A DNA stretch of 42,400 bases from Arcicella sp. Lineage in GTDB: Bacteria; Bacteroidota; Bacteroidia; Cytophagales; Spirosomataceae. The position numbers and the translations under genes are program-made. Each line of letters starts with the position of its first letter. The stretch's first letter is position 1. The DNA lies in contig JANXRS010000417.1 of the NCBI GenBank assembly GCA_025356745.1, forward strand, positions 1 to 42,400. Reading direction: 5' to 3'. The notes below the pieces were generated by a model. That model ran no database searches, was not told the DNA's origin, and saw nothing but the letters and a program-made list of their open reading frames with translations. Positions 10,170 through 20,528 of this stretch are shown here, piece by piece.

Positions 10170-11897
10170 ATGAAACAGATTTTTTCAGGAAACAGTCTTT
10201 CAAAAAGACTCTTTATGGGGCTATTAACCTGCCTTGCTGTAGGTCATATAGCATCGGCTCAAGACTTGACTAAACCTACCGTTGTTAGCTCTCTAACGGA
10301 TAACGGTATTACTACAACGACCTATTCTAATGGGCAAGTAGTAAAAACAGTTGCTGATGGTTATTATCTTGACTCCGCTTTTTACAAGAACAGTAATGTT
10401 TTACGTTCAACTAAGGCAAAACAATATTGGAAGATTACTGATCGAATAGGTATTGCCATTCCCATTTGTAGGGATGGTGAAGACAAAACATTATTTTTAA
10501 CGCCAGGAGGTTATAACTCTTTATCAGTGAATCACTTTTGGGGTAAAATTGGTTTAGGATTAATGGGAGGTTATCAAAACTTTAATGTTAGTGATGACTA
10601 TAAAGGAGTTGATGGTCAAATTTCTAAAAATGCAAAAATGTTAGGAATTAGTCCAAGTGCTTTGAAATATGATACGCAAGGTAACTACGAAGATTTCTAT
10701 TTATTAATTGGACCGGCAGTAGCCCTACCCATCGGTAAGAAATTTAATATAGATATTGATTTAAAAGGTGGTTTATTCAACAGTTCTGCTGCAAGATTTG
10801 GAGCCGTAACGGCAGGTGCTTTAGGAGCTGATCAGTTGGTATTCCGTACATCACCTTCTGCTTCAAAAAACCAATTAGGTGGTTTTTTGAGTGTTGATTT
10901 TCTTTATAATATCACTAAAAAATGGGCAGTTGGCTTAAATGCACAAGGATTCATAACTTCAACACCATACACAGTAACTGGTGGAGATGTTACGCCTACT
11001 TCAACTCGAGTATTGACCAGAGAATATACTCGTACACATGGTGGTATTAACTTTGGATTAGCTCTTTCTCATACATTCGGAGAGAAAATTGGAAATACGA
11101 TTTATTCATTATTACCACCTCCTCCTGCACCAGTAATTTGTGCAATTCCAACGTTGCAAGGAGAAAATGGAATGATGTATGATAATGGTTCGACAACCAT
11201 TCCTTCATTTCGTTGGAAAAGTACTTCTGCAACGCCAGAAAACGAAGAATATATTTACAAATTGTACAAAGCTGATGGTTCAGGAACCCCAATCTATCAA
11301 CAAACCACTAAGAATACAAACTTGAACTTACCAGCTAACGTTGCATTAGTAAATGGTGATGATTGTAGCTTTTATTACTACACAGTTCAATCGAGCGTAG
11401 AAGGAAAATGTTTGTCAGAAGCAATTGCAGCAAGTTTTGGTTATAAATCAAAACCAGTTCCACAAAATATTGTTCCTACAAAACCAGTTGAAGATCAATA
11501 TATTTTCAAAATATTTGGAGGTTCAAGTGCAACAAGATATTTTGGAGGTACAGAAGGTTATAGACCACGCCGTAAAGCTACTTATGCAAAACCTGCTGAC
11601 GCAGTGGTTGTTGCTAAACCCAAAAAACGTTTAGTACCAAGACGTAAGAAATCTGCTGCTGGTGTAACAACTTATAGCACAACGATTAATTACGAAAATG
11701 TGGCAACTAATCCAAAGATTAAATGGCCTTCAGACCTTCCATTACCTAAAAATCCTTCTATATATGAATATGAAGTTCAACGTTTGAATGCAGGTGATTG
11801 TAAACCAACTGGTCAAGTGGCGAAATATAAATTCTATATTGACCCTAAAAATCCTACTGATATTCGTATCATTCCTGATAAACCTAGGAAAAAATAA
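10170..11897 (+). CDS. Uncharacterised outer membrane protein (N-terminal barrel-like part, Pro-rich linker, C-terminal globular part with very basic linker)
   Basis: Signal peptide ending AVGHIASAQD; glycine/aromatic alternating strands; LLPPPPAP; KPKKRLVPRRKKSAAG. Confidence 0.7.
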   Translation: MKQIFSGNSLSKRLFMGLLTCLAVGHIASAQDLTKPTVVSSLTDNGITTTTYSNGQVVKTVADGYYLDSAFYKNSNVLRSTKAKQYWKITDRIGIAIPICRDGEDKTLFLTPGGYNSLSVNHFWGKIGLGLMGGYQNFNVSDDYKGVDGQISKNAKMLGISPSALKYDTQGNYEDFYLLIGPAVALPIGKKFNIDIDLKGGLFNSSAARFGAVTAGALGADQLVFRTSPSASKNQLGGFLSVDFLYNITKKWAVGLNAQGFITSTPYTVTGGDVTPTSTRVLTREYTRTHGGINFGLALSHTFGEKIGNTIYSLLPPPPAPVICAIPTLQGENGMMYDNGSTTIPSFRWKSTSATPENEEYIYKLYKADGSGTPIYQQTTKNTNLNLPANVALVNGDDCSFYYYTVQSSVEGKCLSEAIAASFGYKSKPVPQNIVPTKPVEDQYIFKIFGGSSATRYFGGTEGYRPRRKATYAKPADAVVVAKPKKRLVPRRKKSAAGVTTYSTTINYENVATNPKIKWPSDLPLPKNPSIYEYEVQRLNAGDCKPTGQVAKYKFYIDPKNPTDIRIIPDKPRKK

Positions 11898-11903
11898 TTT
11901 CTA

Positions 11904-11959
11904 GGGTAAAAAATAAAAATCCTCTTCGTGAAAATGGAGAGGATTTTTATTTTTTACCC
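11904..11959. terminator. Long stem-loop terminator downstream of 10170-11897
   Basis: GGGTAAAAAATAAAAATCCTCT-N12-AGAGGATTTTTATTTTTTACCC, 22-bp perfect stem. Confidence 0.88.
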
Positions 11960-12097
11960 CATTCACACAACCTTTACTATTTTTTTTACGTCTCTACTAC
12001 AAATCCAAGAAATTAGGTTTAATCGTATATATTTGGTAGAGATTAATTATATAAAAAGAATGAATATAGAAAAATAAATAGCTTATGGAGAATACCG

Positions 12098-12129
12098 AAA
12101 GCCTCAAGAATATTTCTTGGGGCTTTTTT
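12098..12129 (+). terminator. Terminator-like hairpin with T-tract, no annotated gene directly upstream
   Basis: AAAGCCTCAAGAA-TAT-TTCTTGGGGCTTTTTT. Confidence 0.7.
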
Positions 12130-12190
12130 GTGGGTGTAATTAACTAATTATTAGATGAAACCTTAAAAGTTACTAATGGTCGAATAGCCA

Positions 12191-12237
12191 TAAAACAAAA
12201 ATCCTCTAACCGATAAGGGAAGAGGATTTTTGTTTTA
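12191..12237 (-). terminator. Terminator of the rpmG-DUF4295 unit
   Basis: TAAAACAAAAATCCTCT-N13-AGAGGATTTTTGTTTTA, 17-bp perfect stem. Confidence 0.85.
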
Positions 12238-12249
12238 GAATCATAGGAA

Positions 12250-12402
12250 TTAACCTTTCAATGCAGACATAACATCATCTTGAAGTATGATTTCTTCTTT
12301 AAATGTATAAGCACCAGTTAAAGGACTTTTAACTGCCTTAATAATCTTAGCGTATTTTACACCACCTTCTTTTTTCAGAGTTGCAACTACTTTCTTCGCC
12401 AT
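12250..12402 (-). CDS. DUF4295 domain-containing small basic protein
   Basis: MAKKVVATLKKEGGVKYAKIIKAVKSPLTGAYTFKEEIILQDDV, typical Bacteroidota protein encoded next to rpmG. Confidence 0.9.
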   Translation of the reverse strand: MAKKVVATLKKEGGVKYAKIIKAVKSPLTGAYTFKEEIILQDDVMSALKG

Positions 12403-12499
12403 TTCTTTAGTATAATTTATGAAGTAATAAATAGAAACCATTGAAAATGAGTCTAATAACTCATAATTTATAGCTTATAACCCAAAACTTCTTAGTGAA

Positions 12500-12682
12500 T
12501 TATTTAATTTCTTTATGTACAGTTACTTTCTTCATGAAAGGATTGTATTTCTTTAATTCTAAACGAGCCGTAGTATTCTTACGATTCTTCTTAGTGATGT
12601 AACGAGACATTCCTGGAACTCCTGATGTTTTTTGCTCAGTACATTCCAAGATAACTTGGATTCTATTGCCTTTCTTAGCCAT
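12500..12682 (-). CDS. rpmG: 50S ribosomal protein L33
   Basis: [60 protein letters not shown]. Confidence 0.97.
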   Translation of the reverse strand: MAKKGNRIQVILECTEQKTSGVPGMSRYITKKNRKNTTARLELKKYNPFMKKVTVHKEIK

Positions 12683-12875
12683 TGCTTTATAAAATTATGC
12701 GTTAATCGTTGTGACGTAAATGAAGTAATCATCATTGTAATCATTTGATTATAAGTTTTACTAATAATCACAACCAATAACGATTTACTATTTCCTAAAC
12801 AGGACTGCAAAGGTAGTAAATCTTTGAGTTTTAGGCAAGTATGTTTGAAAAGTTTTTTAGTTTTTTATAATATAA

Positions 12876-14153
12876 TTACTTCCCCCCAACAACAATCTCA
12901 AATAGCGAATTAACTTCTAAATATTCATTGGCGGCTTCCAATAACATTACATCCGAAATTCGTTGAATTTTTGGGATATAATTTTTATAAAAATCTAAGG
13001 GAAGGTTTTCTGAAAAGATTACTTTATAACGGTCTGTAATATCAAATGGGGTATTTAATGAACCAGCAAATGAACCCACCATATAATTTTTTACTACTTC
13101 TAACTCCTCTCCAGTAATTAATTCTGTTTGTAAGATTTTGATTTCTTTGTAAATTTCATCAATGGTCTGTTGAGTAAATTCACGTTTTACGTCCGTTCCA
13201 ATCACAAAATATCCTGCTTGTCCAAAAAGAGCTAAATTAGAAGAAATCCCATAAGTCAAGCCTTTTTCTTCTCGAATATTTTTCATTAATCTTGAACCAA
13301 AATATCCTCCTAAAACTTCATTTAATAATAGCATCGTGAAAAAATCTGGATGCTTACGAGTCATTAATTGTTTACCCATTCGGATTGACGATTGCATTGC
13401 TCCTTGTTTTTCAATCAAAATATTTTCCCCTTTTGGAAGCTCTGTAGCTGTAAATATTTTATTAGATGCAGATGGGCTGATTGTATTACAGCCAAAATAT
13501 TGCTCAATCTGTTTAATTTCTGCTTCTCCTACATTACCCGAAAGATAAATACGACATGGTTTTCCTTGCCAATAATTCCGATAAAAATCGATAAGAACTT
13601 CTTGATTAATGTTTTCAATGGCTTCCTCAGTCATTGAATTACCATAAGGATGAATATCGCCAAAAACTTTTTTTCTAAAGGTCTTATTAGCAATAAAAGC
13701 AGTTTTCTCAGAATTGACTTGGAGCGTTTGTATCTGAATATTCTTAAAAGTATCTAATTCTTTTTCTGGGAAAATAGCATCATTTAATAATTCTTGAACC
13801 ATTGGTAATAAAAACGGAAGGTGTTTTTTTAATCCGTAAACCACAAAATTAGCACGATCCAAACCTTGTCCTGATTCAATGAATGAACCAAATTTATCGA
13901 AATATTCGCTAATTTCAGAAGATGAATATTTTCTTGTTCCTTCCGAAATCATTTTTGAAGTAAATGAGGAAACACCATTTTGAGGTTCTTGCCAACTACC
14001 TGCCTCAAAACTGAATTCAATTTTTATGACAGGTTGTTCACCCACATTTACCACATACAAAGGAATACCATTAGCTAACGTAATTATTTGTACGGGAGGA
14101 ATATTTATTGCTGCAATTGTCTGAAAAGCAGGGCTTATGGTTCTGTCTAACAT
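12876..14153 (-). CDS. M16 (pitrilysin/insulinase) family protein, zinc motif absent
   Basis: M16 fold pattern (VNVGEQPVIKIEFSFEAGSW; YLSGNV; LMKNIREEKGLTYGISS) but HxxEH region reads NGVSSFTSKM. Confidence 0.9.
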   Translation of the reverse strand: MLDRTISPAFQTIAAINIPPVQIITLANGIPLYVVNVGEQPVIKIEFSFEAGSWQEPQNGVSSFTSKMISEGTRKYSSSEISEYFDKFGSFIESGQGLDRANFVVYGLKKHLPFLLPMVQELLNDAIFPEKELDTFKNIQIQTLQVNSEKTAFIANKTFRKKVFGDIHPYGNSMTEEAIENINQEVLIDFYRNYWQGKPCRIYLSGNVGEAEIKQIEQYFGCNTISPSASNKIFTATELPKGENILIEKQGAMQSSIRMGKQLMTRKHPDFFTMLLLNEVLGGYFGSRLMKNIREEKGLTYGISSNLALFGQAGYFVIGTDVKREFTQQTIDEIYKEIKILQTELITGEELEVVKNYMVGSFAGSLNTPFDITDRYKVIFSENLPLDFYKNYIPKIQRISDVMLLEAANEYLEVNSLFEIVVGGK

Positions 14154-14216
14154 TTTTTAATTTTATTTGCTACAATTCGAATTACTAATTCTATTTCCAG
14201 CGTGGTTGAACTAAAC

Positions 14217-14249
14217 AAAAAATGACACTTCATGAGAAATGTCATTTTT
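14217..14249 (-). terminator. Stem-loop downstream of porV
   Basis: AAAAATGACA...TGTCATTTTT, 10-bp stem. Confidence 0.7.
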
Positions 14250-14270
14250 AAAAAAAATATGTACTGAATA

Positions 14271-15440
14271 TTAGTTCGCTATTACTTTCGGAGCAGCATT
14301 GAAATTAGCATGAAGCGAAATTCTCAATGTTTGAGCCAAAGGACTTCCTCCCGTAGTGGGAATTAAATAAGCGAAATCTAAACCGTATTTCTTTTCTAAT
14401 CTTACACCAAAACCAGTAGTAAAGTATTTTCTACCACCTTTATCAGCATTTTCAAAATGATAACCAGCACGTGCCGCAAACATATCATTATAAACATATT
14501 CACCACCTAATGAAAGATTTATCTCTTTCAACTCTTCACTAATACCATTTGGAGCATCACCAAATGAACCTAATATTCCACTAATGGCTGTAGTTGGTTG
14601 AAAAGGACTACCATTGGCATTTAGCGTTGGTGTTGGCACCATTAATTTATTAGCATCTAAGGTTAAGGTAAACTTGTTGTGTGCATCAATCATATTTGTT
14701 GCCGCAAAACCTACTTTAAGATTTGTTGGAACGAAGCTAGATTGTGAACCACCATAAGAAACTCTTCCTGTGATATTTTGAATCATCAAACCCCAGTTAT
14801 AATTCCATTTTTTATCACTTTTTGAAGTATGAAATAAACCAATATCAGCCGCAACCGTTGATGCTGGTTGTATTTGAAGTCCGTTAACAATACCAGTAAA
14901 CAATGATGAATTGATATATTTTATGTTTACCCCCAAACCTAATTTATCAGATAATTTACGTGAGTAGGAAACAGTAATAGCATATTCTTTTGAATTGTAA
15001 TTTCCTAATGTCTGTCCGTTATTGTCAGTAGCCTGGAAAAGCCCTTGGTCAAAATAATGAATAGAAGCACCAACTACTTGATTATTTTTAATTTTCTTGT
15101 AAAAACTAGCATTTAATAAGGCCATATCATTTACTAATTGGCGTAACCAAGGCGTATATGATAATGAAACACCCATATCTTTATTAGAGAATGGCATTTT
15201 ACCTGGATTCCAAAAAATTGAATTTGCATCACCATCAGTAGCAGAAAGTGCCACACCAGCATCCCCCATAGCCGCTGAACGTGCATCAGGCGTGATAATC
15301 AACGATGGAATTGCAGGCGTAGGGATACGTCGGTCGGCTGGAAGTAGAGGTACAGTTGTCTGAGCGAATATATTCGCAGCTGACATCGTCAATCCAAGCA
15401 TCAAAGACGCTCTAAGAGCGTTAGTAATATTTTTAATCAT
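14271..15440 (-). CDS. porV: Type IX secretion system outer membrane shuttle protein PorV (LptO)
   Basis: TPDARSAAMGDAGVALSATDGDANSIFWNPGKMPFSNKDMGVSLSYTPWLRQLVNDMALL; adjacent to porU. Confidence 0.95.
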   Translation of the reverse strand: MIKNITNALRASLMLGLTMSAANIFAQTTVPLLPADRRIPTPAIPSLIITPDARSAAMGDAGVALSATDGDANSIFWNPGKMPFSNKDMGVSLSYTPWLRQLVNDMALLNASFYKKIKNNQVVGASIHYFDQGLFQATDNNGQTLGNYNSKEYAITVSYSRKLSDKLGLGVNIKYINSSLFTGIVNGLQIQPASTVAADIGLFHTSKSDKKWNYNWGLMIQNITGRVSYGGSQSSFVPTNLKVGFAATNMIDAHNKFTLTLDANKLMVPTPTLNANGSPFQPTTAISGILGSFGDAPNGISEELKEINLSLGGEYVYNDMFAARAGYHFENADKGGRKYFTTGFGVRLEKKYGLDFAYLIPTTGGSPLAQTLRISLHANFNAAPKVIAN

Positions 15441-15580
15441 TGTCTTTAAGGTTAAAGTTTCTCGGAACGAGGCTTAATAACGCATTGTGAAATATTAATA
15501 ACAGAAATCTGTTTTGTACTCTCAAAAGTAATGAATAAACCAGTTTTAAACAAAACTTCCTATAAATTAACTTCGTGAAA

Positions 15581-18500
15581 TTATTTAACAGACATCATCT
15601 TACCAATTCCTATTGCTTGATAAGCAGATGATAGTGATTTCGCAAAAATACGATAAAAGTAATTACCAGTAACAATTGGCATGGAATCTTCAGAAATATT
15701 CCATGAAATTTTGTTGTAAGGGTTACTAATTTTGTACACATTTTCGTTAAACTGCTTTACTAAATGCCCATAACTATCAAAAATTTCGATGATAATATTT
15801 AAGTCATCACCAACTCGTTCATGTTCAAAACTAAAAGTGGTTGTTTGGTTGGAAGGATTAGGATAACAGAATACGTTGGTTAAAGTGGTAAATTGTTTTA
15901 TTTTTACCATAAATTTTAACGAAGATTCGGTTGAATTATTATAATTATCCCAAACTTTTAATCTTAATTGATGTTGCCCTTCAGATAGATTTTTTAAATT
16001 ATACCTAATTTCTCCATTTTTGTAATTATCTAATTTATTGATAAAGTATTGATTTACAGAGATTTTTGTAGTGTCATCAAGGGTTAATATCATTTCGTGA
16101 CCTAATCCCTCCGTTGCCATATTTATACCATTTTCATCTGATAGTTTTGCGATAAAAAGCGGATTGTCATTCGTCTCTCCATCATCAATGAAAGTTTCAT
16201 CATCAAGAAACAGATTGATTTTCGGGGGTAGATTATCGGTTAAATCTTCGTTATTTGCTCCACCCACTATCGGCTTAAACGACCCAAAACTATCAGAGGT
16301 TGCATCCGTTGTTTGAGCATAGACAAATATTTTCCCTTCGCCATACTGATAATTAATATCTTTGGGGACCATAAACGTACTGAAAAAAAATCCATTTTGC
16401 ACTTTTACTGGCCCTTTAAACAAAATATTTTGGTATTGTTGATAAGCGAATTTATCCCCTTGTTGACCTAATGTTTGTAATTTTTTTACCTTATCGTAAA
16501 CTGTAATTTGAGCAATTCCGTTGAAATTATTTGCTTTAATTTGTGTGCCAAATTTCTGAATTTCGCCTTCAATAATAACTTTACTTAATGCTTTTAAAGT
16601 ATCTGATTTTATAATAGATTTACTATTAATTTTTGTAATAAATATTTCATTTTCAGGGTATAATAATTGCATTGAAGGGTCACCTAATAATGAAAAATTA
16701 CGATTGATTACACCTTGTAAACTATTATTTTTGGTATAAATCATTACGTCACCCAATCGTGGCATTTTCCCCTTTATAGGCTTGAAAACTGATTGATAAA
16801 ATGCTTGATTTATAACAAAATTTGTATTTTGATAAACAGGTCTGGTTGTGGTTAATAAGGCAATTGCTCCTCCTTTGGGATTGAGTATAGCATCTTCTGC
16901 CCCTGATACTTTATTTGGATAATCGAAACGTCCAAATTGGCAAGTGGCGGTGAGCATTAAAGGCATTGTATTGTAATTTGTAAACCCTTGAATATCTCCC
17001 ACTCTTAAAATTTGTTCATCCGTCAAACCTTCCTCTGAACCATGCCCATTATAGTTCATTATCAAAACCCCTTGTTGCAAAGTCTGAATTAAGTTTTTCT
17101 TTGCTTCTGGCGAACGTTGTATGCCTGTCGATACCACTAATGGAAAAGCATCAACGTAAATTTTATCAATTCGATAACTAGGATTTTTTATATTAATTTG
17201 TTTAGCAAAAGTATCGGCATCCTGTTGATGAATATTACCATCTCCATTGTCGGCAACGAAAACAATTTTACTTCGCCAATCGCCCAATGTATTTCTGCTG
17301 GAGCTGTAATAAATTAGTTTATCAACCACATCTTTTGCCTCTTGAAAGTTCTTTACGGGCAAACGACCTATCCCAATTTCAAGGGTGTGATTTCCATCTG
17401 AATTTTCTATCCATTCACCTTCATTATTTTCCAAGAAACCAAAATAATCATCTGAATTATAACTATAAATTGGATGTAATGATTCTCTGCTTTCATAAGT
17501 TGGAATATAAATATTTTTAGTTTCATCACTAACTACATTTATTCGTTTTTTATAATCGTAACAAGCATCTCCAAAAAGCAATAAATACTTCATTTTCAAA
17601 GGATTACGGTCATATAAAAACTTTACAAAATCCCGAATTGCTGTTATGTCTTGTTTCCCCGAAGAGAACTCATTGTAAACCTCTTCCGTAGAAACCACTT
17701 GCACCGTCAACTTATCATTTTGTCTTCTGAAATCTGCCAAACGATTGGCTTGTTTTCGTAGAATTTCGGAAGTAACTATCACTAAATCAGGAACTTCAAG
17801 ATTATGCAGATTTTGATTATTTATTTTTTGAACGGAAATGGGTTCAAAAAAATTTGTATTATTAAAAACGATAAATTCCTTTAACGTTGATGTACTTGCA
17901 CCAAAATTGAGCTTTTGGTTTTGGGATATATAAAGTTGATTTTGAGGAATTTGTGGGTTGGAAATATCCCATATTTTTAGACTTGTTGAAGATTCATTTA
18001 AAATGAATTTTGCAGTAGGATATTTTAGACTTTCCAAAGAGCGAAAAATAGTTTGGTTTTTATATAACTTTAGATTTCTGACAGCTTCTACGGTTACATA
18101 ATTCAAATAGCCCGCACCGCCAATAAGTGTGTCTCGTTTATATAAAAACCCAACAGTAATTTCCTTTGAAGAAATAAAATTGCTTGAATTGATACTATTT
18201 CTTTTCAAATTGAAATACCCTTTACTGTCATAAGTATCTTGCCCAATGGCATACATTGTGGTACTATCTACTAATTGACCATTAGCTTTTATAATAAATT
18301 TTGTTTGTTTATAAGATGAAGCCGCCAACGATGAAGTAATTTTCAAGTTAGTATTTGGTTGAATTTCTGTGAAAGGAAAGATAAAAGATTGCTCATCTTT
18401 ATTGCTGAATTCTTCACCTACCCATTCACGACCCGAACCCGCAAATGGTGCTTGTGCAAGAATATTTTTACGGTCTATTTCATGGAAATCGTAATCATTA

Positions 18501-19000
18501 AAAGTAGTAATTTCTTGCGTTGCTGAAATGGAATTTTGGTCTTTTATTCTTAGCCCTTTAGTATCCGAAACCGTCAAGAAATAGAAAGTTGTATCGGAAT
18601 AAATATTGAATTGGTGTTTGAAGGATTTTGATAGAGAATCATAAGAAATGGTGTGTGGACTTTGACCGTAAAATATGATAAAATCTTGATTATCAAAACG
18701 TCCATCGGCTTCTCCCTCTACGGATATGGCATTTTCGATTAAATCTTTTGCACGAAAAGCATCATTGGCTTGAGGCAACATTCCTCCTCCATTGCCATAA
18801 ATTTTGATATTTTGAGGATTGATTTGGGAGAAATTTATTCCTGATTTTTGAAGAAAACTAGCATCTAATTTATGAATTCCAGAAGAAGTTATCCCAATTT
18901 TTATCCAATCTCCTTTGGCTAAAACTGAATTTTGGGCAACAGTTTCATGAAAGAAAATACTAAATAAAAACAAGAAAATATGTAAGTAAATTTTCTTCAA
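15581..19000 (-). CDS. porU: Type IX secretion system sortase PorU (C25 gingipain-like), TTG start
   Basis: C25 motifs: MNYNGHGSEEGLTDE (His) and LTATCQFGRFD (Cys); C-terminal CYPNPSNQTTTFSFEH... sorting-like domain; N-terminal signal peptide. Confidence 0.95.
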   Translation of the reverse strand: MKKIYLHIFLFLFSIFFHETVAQNSVLAKGDWIKIGITSSGIHKLDASFLQKSGINFSQINPQNIKIYGNGGGMLPQANDAFRAKDLIENAISVEGEADGRFDNQDFIIFYGQSPHTISYDSLSKSFKHQFNIYSDTTFYFLTVSDTKGLRIKDQNSISATQEITTFNDYDFHEIDRKNILAQAPFAGSGREWVGEEFSNKDEQSFIFPFTEIQPNTNLKITSSLAASSYKQTKFIIKANGQLVDSTTMYAIGQDTYDSKGYFNLKRNSINSSNFISSKEITVGFLYKRDTLIGGAGYLNYVTVEAVRNLKLYKNQTIFRSLESLKYPTAKFILNESSTSLKIWDISNPQIPQNQLYISQNQKLNFGASTSTLKEFIVFNNTNFFEPISVQKINNQNLHNLEVPDLVIVTSEILRKQANRLADFRRQNDKLTVQVVSTEEVYNEFSSGKQDITAIRDFVKFLYDRNPLKMKYLLLFGDACYDYKKRINVVSDETKNIYIPTYESRESLHPIYSYNSDDYFGFLENNEGEWIENSDGNHTLEIGIGRLPVKNFQEAKDVVDKLIYYSSSRNTLGDWRSKIVFVADNGDGNIHQQDADTFAKQINIKNPSYRIDKIYVDAFPLVVSTGIQRSPEAKKNLIQTLQQGVLIMNYNGHGSEEGLTDEQILRVGDIQGFTNYNTMPLMLTATCQFGRFDYPNKVSGAEDAILNPKGGAIALLTTTRPVYQNTNFVINQAFYQSVFKPIKGKMPRLGDVMIYTKNNSLQGVINRNFSLLGDPSMQLLYPENEIFITKINSKSIIKSDTLKALSKVIIEGEIQKFGTQIKANNFNGIAQITVYDKVKKLQTLGQQGDKFAYQQYQNILFKGPVKVQNGFFFSTFMVPKDINYQYGEGKIFVYAQTTDATSDSFGSFKPIVGGANNEDLTDNLPPKINLFLDDETFIDDGETNDNPLFIAKLSDENGINMATEGLGHEMILTLDDTTKISVNQYFINKLDNYKNGEIRYNLKNLSEGQHQLRLKVWDNYNNSTESSLKFMVKIKQFTTLTNVFCYPNPSNQTTTFSFEHERVGDDLNIIIEIFDSYGHLVKQFNENVYKISNPYNKISWNISEDSMPIVTGNYFYRIFAKSLSSAYQAIGIGKMMSVK

Positions 19001-19062
19001 AATGAGTGGATTTTAAGCTTAAGAACGAAAAATACAGATTAAAATTATAGCTTCTCTTTTCT

Positions 19063-20457
19063 TTATTCACCCAGAAAATCCCTAAACCACTTTCCAGACC
19101 CTTTCAAAGTTCTTTTTTGCGTTTTAAAATCAATGTGAACCAAGCCAAATTTGGGTTTGTAACCTTCCGTCCACTCAAAATTATCGGTTAAAGTCCAAGC
19201 CATATAGCCACTTACTTTTATTCCTGATTCTTTTGCTTTTAAAACGTGTTGAAGATAGCTTTCATAAAAAGCAATTCTTTCTATATCATTGACATTACCT
19301 TCTTCTAAATTATCTTTAAATGCAGCTCCATTTTCAGTAATAATAATTTGTTTAATCTCCTGATACTTTGATAGTTGATTTAAGATTTGAAATATTCCAT
19401 CGGGAGAAATCTCCCAGCCCATATCGGTTAATTCCTTTACATTCCTTTTGTGAGGTTTCACTTCCGAAGCACCCAAATAGGGCATCCACCAAGCATTTTT
19501 TACGACTACTTTAAAATAATTTTGAAGACCTATGAAGTCAAAATCAAAGGCTAATTTTTCCATATCGCCTTCGTGAACGTATTTTCTTACCATCTTTTTT
19601 AAAAATGGCAGTTCTTCAACAGGATACCCCATTCCCAAAGTAGGTTCGAGAAACATCCGATTTAGTAAAGCATCGGTGCGTTTGGCAGCTTGAACATCAG
19701 CAGGTTTTTGAGAAAATGGTTCGACAAAAGAGCAAGAGAAGGTTGTACCAATGATTGCATCAGAAACATTTTTTCGGATAATTCTGCCTCCTTCAGCTTG
19801 GCACATGGTGGCATGGTGAATGGCGGGTAAAAAATTCTTCATTCCGATACGCCCAGGGGCATGGTAACCCGTCATGTAACCTAATCCCACAAATCCTGCT
19901 GGTTCGTTGAGAACCATCCAATTTTTGACTTTACCAGAAAATTCACGGGTTACAACTTCACAATATTCCGAAAACCAGTTAATTACTTCTCGGTTTGTCC
20001 AACCGCCACGGTCTTCTAAAATTTGGGGCAAATCCCAATGATAAAGTGTCACGAAAGGTTCTAGACCATTTTCTAAACAACAGTCAATGAGTTGATGATA
20101 AAATTCTAAACCAGTATGATTAACTCGTCCAATCCCATCAGGCAGAATTCGTGACCACGAAATAGAAAAGCGAAAAGTATTGAAATTAAGGGATTTAGCG
20201 ATGAGAATATCTTCCTCGAAGCGGTGATAAAACTCACAGGCAGCATCAGCGTTCTGATACTCCTTATTAATATTTTTACGGTGAGAGAATTTATCCCAGA
20301 TTGATTCTCCTTTCCCATCCAAATTCCAGGCACCTTCATTTTGGAAAGAAGCCATGGCAACCCCCCAAACGAAATCATTTCCGAAGGCTTTTTTTGAGAA
20401 AGAATTTGTTTTGTATAACTGCTCATCTACTGAGCTAATCGTCTGATTATCTTGCAT
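19063..20457 (-). CDS. Glycoside hydrolase family 1 beta-glucosidase
   Basis: FVWGVAMASFQNEGAWNLDGKGESIWDKF; VLNEPAGFVGLGY (acid/base); IIITENGAAF (nucleophile). Confidence 0.96.
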   Translation of the reverse strand: MQDNQTISSVDEQLYKTNSFSKKAFGNDFVWGVAMASFQNEGAWNLDGKGESIWDKFSHRKNINKEYQNADAACEFYHRFEEDILIAKSLNFNTFRFSISWSRILPDGIGRVNHTGLEFYHQLIDCCLENGLEPFVTLYHWDLPQILEDRGGWTNREVINWFSEYCEVVTREFSGKVKNWMVLNEPAGFVGLGYMTGYHAPGRIGMKNFLPAIHHATMCQAEGGRIIRKNVSDAIIGTTFSCSFVEPFSQKPADVQAAKRTDALLNRMFLEPTLGMGYPVEELPFLKKMVRKYVHEGDMEKLAFDFDFIGLQNYFKVVVKNAWWMPYLGASEVKPHKRNVKELTDMGWEISPDGIFQILNQLSKYQEIKQIIITENGAAFKDNLEEGNVNDIERIAFYESYLQHVLKAKESGIKVSGYMAWTLTDNFEWTEGYKPKFGLVHIDFKTQKRTLKGSGKWFRDFLGE

Positions 20458-20528
20458 TTGCACTAAAATTTTATAGGGGTGCAAATGTATATAAAATTAT
20501 CGTTAAGTTAATATTAAATTTCATGTAT

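Noticed and set aside
12559-12810. 83-aa minus-strand ORF considered as a possible rpmB replacement
   Set aside because: Overlaps rpmG in another frame and has no L28-like sequence.
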